Shown here: in pieces, positions 18,987-24,289 of the stretch
How positions within the stretch are numbered: position 1 is the stretch's first letter
Layout: every line of letters starts with the position of its first letter
From: Chara braunii
Lineage: Eukaryota; Streptophyta; Charophyceae; Charales; Characeae
NCBI GenBank assembly: GCA_003427395.1
Contig: BFEA01000012.1
Location: 3,743,079-3,767,367, forward strand
Length of the DNA: 24,289 nt
Direction: 5' to 3'
Notes under the pieces: generated by a model
What the model saw: only the letters and a program-made list of their open reading frames with translations
Database searches by the model: none
What the model was told of the DNA's origin: nothing
Program-made: the position numbers and the translations under genes

Positions 18987-19059
18987 GGGCTGGGTTTCTA
19001 CTTGGCCGCTGGCATCATGCTACCTCCTACAGTAGGATAAGCAAAATCGAGTGAATCTA

Positions 19060-19114
19060 CTCCTACAACGTGGAGACATACATTCCTAAGTGTATGTGTA
19101 TGTGTGTGTAGGAG
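19060..19114. repeat. Nested hairpin
   Basis: The outer stem is CTCCTAC/GTAGGAG (19060-19066, 19108-19114). The inner stem is ACATACA/TGTATGT (19076-19082, 19091-19097). It belongs to a loosely repeated unit also seen near 19177 and 19338 (an A-TCGA-TG-A-CT core). In these copies the hairpin is kept although its sequence differs. Confidence 0.75.
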
Positions 19115-19192
19115 GAAATACGAGGAAAGGTTTCCTACTTACCTGTGGCTGACCTCGTGGTACTTCAACAGGTTGAGCCGAATCGAATGAAC

Positions 19193-19325
19193 CTCCCGCA
19201 AGAATGAGGGAGAATACATCTCTCACGTGCAGTAGCCAAGCTACTACTACGGATGCGGCCGTTGAAGAAGGGCCGTTAGACTGTTTCGTTGGACTCTCAC
19301 CAACTCATTAGGAGGTTGCAACCTC
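19193..19325. repeat. Run of short hairpins ending in a 14-bp palindrome
   Basis: CTCCC/GGGAG (19193-19212), AGTAGC/GCTACT with loop CAA (19231-19245), CGGCC/GGCCG (19256-19275), GTTGG/CCAAC (19288-19304) and the palindrome GAGGTTGCAACCTC (19312-19325). Confidence 0.8.
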
Positions 19326-19421
19326 GACAGCCTATGGAGTGAGCAAATTCGAATGTATCTACCCCTGGACATGGAGGTGTATAAAGGTCCGTTTGTATAG
19401 CGTTAGCACGAAGTTCAGGTA

Positions 19422-19423
<2 letters not shown>

Positions 19424-19502
<79 letters not shown>
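19424..19502. repeat. Poly-T tract of about 79 bases
   Basis: This is an uninterrupted T run. Read on the minus strand it is a long poly-A, so it could be the tail of a reverse-strand retroposon whose body would lie at higher coordinates. No retroposon body is recognised there. Length is unreliable in short-read assemblies. Confidence 0.9.
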
Positions 19503-19503
<1 letters not shown>

Positions 19504-19513
19504 TGGGTTGGTT

Positions 19514-19593
19514 TCATTTCCCACTCCTCGTTTCGTGGCCTTGAGGTGCAGAAAGTAGGAAAACGAGAAGGAAGGGGGTAACGGGGAAATGAG
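19514..19593. repeat. Nested 9-bp and 7-bp stems
   Basis: The outer stem TCATTTCCC (19514-19522) pairs with GGGAAATGA (19585-19593). The inner CTCGTTT (19527-19533) pairs with AAACGAG (19562-19568). It lies directly between the poly-T and the (CAAA)n tracts. Confidence 0.8.
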
Positions 19594-19645
19594 GCATTGT
19601 GACCTTATAGTTTCTAAAAAAAAAAACAAAAAAAACAAAAAAAAA

Positions 19646-19698
19646 CAAACAAACAAACAAACAAACAAACAAACAAACAAACAAACAAACAAACAAAC
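19646..19698. repeat. (CAAA)n microsatellite
   Basis: Tandem CAAA units follow A-rich sequence. A hairpin CGAGGC/GCCTCG with loop TTTT (19702-19717) comes right after. Confidence 0.95.
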
Positions 19699-19779
19699 GA
19701 ACGAGGCTTTTGCCTCGAGGAAAGAAGAAAACAACCTTTTCAGACTGTGTGGGAGCAAGACCTACTCCCCACTCAGAAA

Positions 19780-19815
19780 CCACGAATATTCGTGGCCTCG
19801 AGATCTTGAATCTCG
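19780..19815. repeat. 16-bp perfect palindrome and adjacent hairpin
   Basis: CCACGAATATTCGTGG (19780-19795) is perfectly self-complementary. It is followed by CGAGAT/ATCTCG with loop CTTGA (19799-19815) and by the palindrome ACGCGCGCGT (19825-19834). Confidence 0.85.
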
Positions 19816-19887
19816 CAGCTCACGACGCGCGCGTGGGAATGGAACTGTGGGGGTTGGTTGGAGGGAGAGAGAGAGGAAAACGAGGGA

Positions 19888-20027
19888 GTTGGGAGGAGGA
19901 GGCCCTACTTCTCCCAACCTGCCAACTGCCCTCCTCGTTTTCAGGGGAGGGCAGAGAAAGGTAAGAAGGGGGCTGTTGCATGCAACTGCATGAACCTGAC
20001 CGAGAGAATGGGCAGGCGCATGCAGTT
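19888..20027. repeat. Three long hairpins in series
   Basis: GTTGGGAG/CTCCCAAC (19888-19918), CTGCCCTCC/GGAGGGCAG (19926-19954) and AACTGCATG/CATGCAGTT (19984-20027). The last overlaps the palindrome GTTGCATGCAAC (19975-19986). All stems are perfect at 8-9 bp. Confidence 0.85.
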
Positions 20028-20076
20028 AGGGTAGTTTTTATTTTTCCTTTTTTTTGTTTGTTTCTTCTTTATTTGT

Positions 20077-20146
20077 GTGAGGACACTTGTCCTCACGTGG
20101 TGCTACCTCTGGCAACTGTCAGGCTTCCGTTTTTAGAGGGAGCCTG
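20077..20146. repeat. Two hairpins
   Basis: GTGAGGAC/GTCCTCAC with loop ACTT (20077-20096) is a perfect 8-bp stem. CAGGCTTCC/GGGAGCCTG (20120-20146) is 9 bp with one G-T wobble. Confidence 0.85.
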
Positions 20147-20165
20147 GAAATTGAGGGGTCATAAA

Positions 20166-20267
20166 GGAAAAGGATAAGTTCAACCTTTTCCCCGATGTAT
20201 CTGCCATGGAAAAAGGGTTCAGATACATCAAACTGAAAGGGGTTGTATCTCTCCAACCCCTTATCAG
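20166..20267. repeat. Three consecutive hairpins with almost no spacing
   Basis: GGAAAAGG/CCTTTTCC (20166-20191), GATGTATCTG/CAGATACATC (20194-20229) and CTGA-AAGGGGTTG/CAACCCCTT-TCAG with a one-base bulge (20233-20267). Only two and three bases separate neighbouring hairpins. Confidence 0.9.
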
Positions 20268-20312
20268 AAAAATAAAATAAAAATACTTTCAGAAATGGCA
20301 TAAGCCCAGGGC

Positions 20313-20358
20313 AAAAAAAAAAAAAAAAAAAAAAAAAGGGCAGTTAAAGGAACTGCCC
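20313..20358. repeat. Poly-A tract followed by an 8-bp hairpin
   Basis: A 25-base A run (20313-20337) abuts GGGCAGTT/AACTGCCC with loop AAAGG (20338-20358). Confidence 0.9.
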
Positions 20359-20405
20359 TCACTAAGGCTCTGGATGTGGTACGGCCACAGTTAGCCCTGG
20401 ATCTG

Positions 20406-20444
20406 GGCAAGATTGTGGGCTCACGGTGAGCCCGCGATTTTGCC
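20406..20444. repeat. 18-bp hairpin with three G-T wobble pairs
   Basis: The inner GGGCTCA/TGAGCCC (20417-20433) has a 3-base loop. Pairing continues outward to GGCAA/TTGCC with three G-T positions. Wobble pairs pair in RNA but not in DNA. This hints at an RNA-level fold, although cytosine deamination would look the same. Confidence 0.85.
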
Positions 20445-20476
20445 TGGGGCCAAGAGTAACATCCATCCCTCCTCAA

Positions 20477-20488
20477 CCACTATAAAAC
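20477..20488 (+). promoter_or_regulatory. TATA-like core promoter motif, second copy
   Basis: CCACTATAAAAC is identical to 18499-18510. No ORF of note lies downstream, so any transcript would be non-coding. A hairpin AGTGTG/CACACT (20531-20549) lies about 50 bp downstream. Confidence 0.4.
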
Positions 20489-20794
20489 AGGCAGTTGTCC
20501 CCAACACCCATACAAAGCATTCGTGATGCCAGTGTGTGACGAGCACACTTGAGTGTTGCTGGCTGCTAGAGGTGCTGCCTGAGGCAACGTTGGAGGAGGT
20601 TGGAGATCTGCAGAGAAGCGCGAGGAGAGGAGTTGGGCAGCCATAGCCAAGGTAGGGAGCACTCTACTCCCCTCCCCTCTGACTGGTGTTGGTCCCACGG
20701 GACTGTCCAAGGGACGCTGCGGGACTACGGCGAGGCGGCACGGCTGAATTTAGGCCTGGGACCCAAATTTTACTAATTTTGGCCAGCCATTTTT

Positions 20795-21060
20795 CCCACT
20801 TTAGTGGGGAGATAATGCCAAAATTTTACCACGGTGGGTAAGCGACGGCAAGACTGTTGACGGCGGTACCGGCGGACCAGGTCCACGACAAGCTGTCTTT
20901 TTACCTGCGTGGGGAGGTGCTGCCGGATTTTTACAGCGGTAAGCGGCAGACGACAAAGCTATTAACGACGGCACCAGGTTCAACAAAATCACGACGAGCT
21001 ATTTCCCCACTACTATGGGAAAGTGCTGCTGAAAAATTATGGCGCCAATGGTGATAATTA
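20795..21060 (+). repeat. Imperfect ~104-bp tandem repeat, about 2.5-3 units
   Basis: Corresponding anchors are GGGGAGATAATGCC (20806), GGGGAGGTGCTGCC (20911) and GGGAAAGTGCTGCT (21018), about 105 bp apart. Each is followed by A/T-rich sequence, TTTTAC or TTATGG, and later GACGGC. Before the anchor, units 1 and 3 have different hairpins in the same place: CCCAC/GTGGG and TTTCCC/GGGAAA. The units are heavily diverged, so the boundaries are approximate. Confidence 0.65.
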
Positions 21061-21168
21061 TGGCAGCATTATGCTGCTGAAATTGAAGGCCGATAGGTCA
21101 AACTTTTGGCTATCGACGACAAGGTCAGAAATTGCCACTTTTGAGTAAAAATCGGCGGGGAGGTGACA

Positions 21169-21186
21169 TTTTTTTTTTTTTTTTTT
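21169..21186. repeat. Poly-T tract (18)
   Basis: A short T run between the tandem repeat region and the decamer minisatellite. Confidence 0.9.
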
Positions 21187-21350
21187 GCGTCAGCAAAATG
21201 GTGGAACGCCATGTATTGTCCAGGGGGGACCGGTGAGACTTGTGAGCGGAACAGGCGGTACCGGCAAGGGGAGAGTGATCCTTTATTTTTTGTAAGAACC
21301 AGGAGAGGCTGTGTTGACAACCGACATCAACTGGAAGTGAAAAGGAAGGA

Positions 21351-21490
21351 CGTGGGACTACCTGGGACCACCTAGCACTAGTGGGCATCGCCGCGAACCA
21401 CTCGGTATTAGTTGGTACCAACGCGGACCGCTTGGAATCATTTGGCGCAGATGTGGGACGCCTGGAACTAGTTGGGACTTGTGGGACTTA
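21351..21490 (+). repeat. 10-bp periodic minisatellite (14 decamers, 30-bp higher order)
   Basis: Successive 10-base blocks from 21351 follow a loose NNTGGNACNA pattern, for example CGTGGGACTA, CCTGGGACCA, CCTAGCACTA, GTTGGTACCA, CCTGGAACTA and GTTGGGACTT. Four 30-bp units start at 21371, 21401, 21431 and 21461. The period of one DNA helical turn with strong divergence suggests an old array. Stops in the frames examined argue against coding. Confidence 0.75.
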
Positions 21491-22711
21491 CCGCCTTCGC
21501 ATCTGAGATTGCCACAAGAGGTACTTGTGAGTCGGGTAACGACAGAGATTAGTAACTTGCGTAGTTATATCTAAGGCAACAATTTTTTTTCAACAAGCCG
21601 CGTTGGTTACTTGAGTTCTTCTACTTGAATAAGGTCGTGCTCGAATGTTCGCTACTCAAGGTCAGTGGCTGGAACGGATAACTCACACCTATGTGCACCC
21701 CCACGTTGTATGACCCTTTTTTTTTTTTTACTGGGTACTCAGGAAAAGGCTGAAAGGAAAGAAAGTGTGACGGGGCATGTTTGTGTGGGACTTTGGGTCT
21801 GACTTGAACAAGGCGTTCGTGATTGAACTCGTTGAAGGTTGATGTTGCTTTGCATGTAGATGTGTGAAAAAAGAAAAGTGTTGAAAGGGGAACTCAAGTT
21901 TGTCGATTGAAATGATGAAAACGTTGAATGCTTCTTCTACCTTTTCTCTATGATGTCTTCACCTATTTGATAAGGTAACGGTCAACCTATGGATGGGAAA
22001 AAGTAACCGGGGTCGAAAAAGGAATGCGGAACATAAACAAAGGGGAATATGAATAAATTTAGCTATCTCTGAGGTTCCCTTTCTATCCCGAATGACCCTC
22101 TCGACCTATTTCCCGTCCAAACGAGTCTCGACTTTAACTCTTTCCTCGTCTGCATTTCTAACTCGTCTAAGTTGTTCCTTCGTATAGAGGTTTAGGGTAG
22201 TCGTTCTAATTCTGAGTCCGAGGGCTTTCTCGCTCTAGGAGAAAATTGGGGGCGAGGGTTCGTTGCTTTAGGAGCCAGCCCTGTTATCGACCCGGAGTGG
22301 ACCGTTTTAATAGGGGAGTGCTTTGCCGATTCGGTGGAGACGACCCGACTTCTGAGATCCGAGTTCTGGCTCGGGCGAGGGGGAGGAGTACTCCAGACCA
22401 CTTCCTAGAGTGGGAGACGCGCGGAGGTTAGAAATCTGAATCAACTTTACCTTTGTACCTTTATACAGGGAAAAAGTTGAAGATTAATACCCTTTTTGAG
22501 TGGCCACCTTAGGTGTCACTAACGTATGGGAAACTGGTGCCTAAAGAAGCCCAGTTCGTGTGCCTATTAGTTAAACGGAGTGCAGTTAAGCACTCATGTC
22601 GCGGATGGCCACGCCATAAGAAGCACGCGTCAGTGGAAAGAGGAAGGTTAGAATAATACTTAGTGGAAGAAGATTTGAACTTAGTCGCCTTTGTTTTTTC
22701 TTTTTTTTTAT
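21491..22711. other. No recognisable gene
   Basis: About 1.2 kb with short T tracts, a 7-bp stem CAACTTT/AAAGTTG near 22443-22480, and no conserved domain on either strand. Short frames at 22192-22431 on both strands overlap each other and lack support. Confidence 0.5.
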
Positions 22712-23221
22712 ATGGCAACAAGGACGACGATTTTCCACCTTTTCCGTAACCGCGACGCAACGGCGGAATGGGCCGCGTCCTCGGAGCACGGCGGAGAGAG
22801 ATTAAACAGAATAGGGCGAGTTGTCTACAACCCATACGAGTTGTATTTAGATGAGGATATTCCGCGATTCTGGGGTAGCAACGCACAAAATCCACCTAGA
22901 CATTTCATTTTTAGGTCAAGGGTTGGATTTGATATTTTTCACTATGAGTTCGCGTCACCGCTGCCTGAACGAGATTTCGTGAACATGAACCTAGTAGTGA
23001 TGCGGCCTTACGAGTTAAACCCTCGAATGGACGATATACCCGAAATCAGACTAATGTTCGTCCGTCATGTACTTTGCATAAACAAACGACAAGGTCCATT
23101 TTTTGGGATATACCATGTGAGAAGGGTGCGTGCCAACAGCTTCGCCATCCTACGTACTGAGTCATTCTCTGAGTGTGCTTGGCAAGACGAGGAGGATGAG
23201 CTCCTAGAACTGCGTGACTAA
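22712..23221 (+). CDS. Unrecognised 169-aa protein
   Basis: An open frame starts at the ATG at 22712, which is preceded by a TTT-rich stretch. The protein is charged and soluble. It has FHLFRNRDATAEWA at the start, YNPYELYLDEDIPRFWG, HFIFRSRVGFDIFHYEF, MRPYELNP repeating the NPYELY-like motif, then RHVLCINKRQGPFFGIYHVRR and an acidic end DEEDELLELRD. There is no signal peptide, membrane helix or known motif. Length, balanced composition and lack of low-complexity sequence suggest a genuine gene or gene part. It may continue into the next frames through short introns or frameshifts. It may be of retroelement origin, like the other orphan ORFs here. Confidence 0.55.
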   Translation: MATRTTIFHLFRNRDATAEWAASSEHGGERLNRIGRVVYNPYELYLDEDIPRFWGSNAQNPPRHFIFRSRVGFDIFHYEFASPLPERDFVNMNLVVMRPYELNPRMDDIPEIRLMFVRHVLCINKRQGPFFGIYHVRRVRANSFAILRTESFSECAWQDEEDELLELRD

Positions 23222-23300
23222 CACGTTTTTGTTCTGATGTGCAGATGTCTTGGGCACAGTGAGATTTGACAATTTCGAGGTATCTGTTGGTTCGTGACAC

Positions 23301-23528
23301 ATGCGGATGATCTTATCAGAGGAGCGGAGTAATGTTTGCGAGTTCGAGATGACATTCCTACTCCGTGGATCGGCTTCATCGGTTTCTCCCGAAATGACGA
23401 GGGATTTTTTCCTAATACTCACACAGAATTTCGGACCAATACGACACGAACTCCTGAGGAGCTTTATGGTTACACTTTATATTTCCACCACGCAAGTAAC
23501 CTCTAATATCTCTCTCGAGTCATTGTGA
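23301..23528 (+). CDS. Unrecognised open frame, possible continuation
   Basis: An open frame of 75 codons from ATG, 80 bp after the previous stop and one frame over. It reads SEERSNVCEFEMTFLLRG, SPEMTRDFFLILTQNFGP and MVTLYIS. Composition matches its neighbours (charged, aromatic-rich). It overlaps the next frame by four bases. It may be a middle exon of one gene or the middle of a frameshifted pseudogene. Confidence 0.35.
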   Translation: MRMILSEERSNVCEFEMTFLLRGSASSVSPEMTRDFFLILTQNFGPIRHELLRSFMVTLYISTTQVTSNISLESL

Positions 23529-23776
23529 GTATTAAGATTATCTGGTCGGATAGACGTTTCGACGTCGTCCGGATCCGGGACACAGAGACCCGACATTTAT
23601 TCGGACGGAGTCGGCCTCTTCGAGTCATAGTGTGGAGACTAGCCTTGCGGATGACCTCCCTCTATGATACTCGAATCGATAGAGTTATGCGAGGTGGGCG
23701 GGCGACGACCCTGGTATTTGACGACGACGAGCTTGTGCGACTGGATTTATTGGAGGCTCAGGTGCGCGGAGGATGA
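23525..23776 (+). CDS. Unrecognised open frame, possible 3' part of the same gene
   Basis: An open frame of 83 codons whose first codon is GTG. The first ATG is internal, so it is probably not an independent gene. It is Arg/Asp-rich, with KIIWSDRRFDVVRIRD, WRLALRMTSLYDTRIDRV and an acidic stretch FDDDELVRLDLLEAQ. It fits as the C-terminal part of the protein begun at 22712. Confidence 0.35.
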   Translation: MSIKIIWSDRRFDVVRIRDTETRHLFGRSRPLRVIVWRLALRMTSLYDTRIDRVMRGGRATTLVFDDDELVRLDLLEAQVRGG

Positions 23777-23920
23777 CTAATTTACGAGGGTTAGACAACG
23801 TTTCCTGGAATCCGGAAAACACCTCGCATAGACTAATCCCGTTGAGGAAGCTGTATGACTTATAACTTCATAAGGTAATCTCAAAAACAAAAACAAAAAC
23901 TCTCCATGTAGATAGGGTCG

Positions 23921-24039
23921 CCGAATGGATAGTATTCGGACCTATGTTGCACGCCCGGCCGCGGTCGAGGGGTCCGAATCGGCCGCGGCCTCGGCCGATG
24001 GCTGAATCGGCTCAGTTCGGCCTAGGCCGACCAGCCGAG
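23921..24039. repeat. GC-rich cluster of interleaved inverted repeats
   Basis: CCGAAT/ATTCGG (23921-23939); ATTCGGACC (23934-23942) with GGTCCGAAT (23971-23979); GGCCGCGG (23957-23964) with CCGCGGCC (23983-23990); CTCGGC (23990-23995) with GCCGAG (24034-24039). Pairs two and three interleave in the order a-b-a'-b', the arrangement of a pseudoknot. Base composition is much more GC-rich than the flanks. Confidence 0.75.
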
Positions 24040-24095
24040 TTGCGTGCAGGATTTTTTTATTTTTTTTAACGCATGAAAAAATATATATAAATAGC

Positions 24096-24133
24096 CTGTC
24101 TCTTATACACATCTAGATGTGTATAAGAGACAG
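24096..24133. other. Nextera mate-pair junction adapter (library artefact)
   Basis: CTGTCTCTTATACACATCT (24096-24114) is the Tn5 mosaic end of Nextera kits. It is followed directly by its reverse complement AGATGTGTATAAGAGACAG (24115-24133). The 38-base head-to-head unit is the circularisation adapter of Nextera mate-pair libraries, not genomic DNA. Sequence left and right of it is not demonstrated to be adjacent in the genome. Confidence 0.97.
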
Positions 24134-24289
24134 GAAGTAATACTGCTCGCCGATTTGTGCGACGGCTTCTCGTACGTCCCACTCACATACACGGGTCCTT
24201 TCCTCACTGTAGGGAAAAGGTCGCGTTGGGATGGGAGATACAGGAGGCTGGCGCCCAATCGAAGGGTGCTTGTCAGTCCCCATATCAAT
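24134..24289 (-). mobile_element. LTR family A fragment (copy 4), incorporated through the adapter
   Basis: It matches 13012-13167 with two differences in 156 bases, in the same orientation as copy A2. On the minus strand it includes the ATG (24281-24283) and the first 50 or so codons of the LTR-encoded protein, cut off by the adapter. It may come from A2 itself or from a very close copy elsewhere. Confidence 0.9.

Larger units (their letters stand above)
17340..21110. repeat. Hairpin-rich array without genes
   Basis: In this stretch I found at least 30 short inverted repeats with stems of 5-12 bp and loops mostly of 3-16 bases, all with different sequences. Perfect stems of 8 bp or more with loops up to 16 bases begin at 17799, 17955, 18535, 19888, 19926, 20077, 20166, 20194, 20237 and 20338. 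Random sequence of this length should give about one or none. Poly-T (19424-19502), (CAAA)n and poly-A (20313-20337) tracts are interspersed. No protein, tRNA or rRNA is recognisable. Confidence 0.8.

Noticed and set aside
19297-19783. Minus-strand ORFs encoding poly-Lys and VCLF repeats
   Set aside because: They are translations of the poly-T and (CAAA)n tracts, not genes.
21351-21490. CRISPR array or protein repeat
   Set aside because: There are no identical repeats with unique spacers. The 10-base period is continuous and the frames examined contain stops.

Overview
The window is repeat-rich, non-coding-dominated nuclear DNA of a eukaryote. The evidence is a Ty3/gypsy-type LTR retrotransposon with Gag, protease, reverse transcriptase (RT), RNase H, a PHD-like finger and integrase; a 5'-truncated LINE reverse transcriptase; TATA boxes, microsatellites and poly-A/T tracts; and no operon-like gene packing. 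I cannot name the organism. Three N bases inside the RT and a leftover library adapter near the right edge show that this is a draft short-read assembly.

Layout. 1-1402: an LTR-like repeat (family A, copy A1) that starts in a (CT)n tract at the window edge and carries an intact 151-codon ORF. 1403-9.5 kb: the degenerate gypsy element. Gag and the start of protease are in one frame (1522-3366), and the rest of Pol is in another (3351-7460) with ten in-frame stops. Two further broken ORFs follow (7457-7939, 8065-8694), then Ser/Pro-rich sequence. 9549-10817: a second LTR family (B1) with an inverted CCAAT-box pair and a TATA box. 11151-12390: a LINE RT pseudogene cut off exactly where LTR A2 (12391-13828, reverse strand) begins. 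14130-15367: LTR B2 with an internal 119-bp duplication. 16105-16854: a diverged third copy of family A (A3).

From about 17.3 kb to 21.1 kb no gene is visible. Instead there is a long succession of different short perfect hairpins, several with 4-nt loops, interspersed with homopolymer tracts and two copies of a core-promoter-like 12-mer. This passes into 104-bp tandem repeats and then a 10-bp periodic minisatellite. At 22712-23776 lie three unrecognised open frames that may be one gene. The right end is GC-rich inverted repeats, a 38-bp Nextera mate-pair junction adapter (24096-24133), and a fourth, reverse-strand fragment of family A. The join at 24.1 kb is therefore suspect.

The most biologically interesting points are these. 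(1) Family A repeats carry an ORF whose differences between diverged copies are overwhelmingly synonymous, so it encodes a real, apparently undescribed protein. (2) A PHD-like zinc finger lies between RNase H and integrase in the gypsy Pol. (3) The hairpin array is far denser than chance predicts. Both retroelement coding regions have decayed almost only by stop codons and hardly at all by frameshifts.
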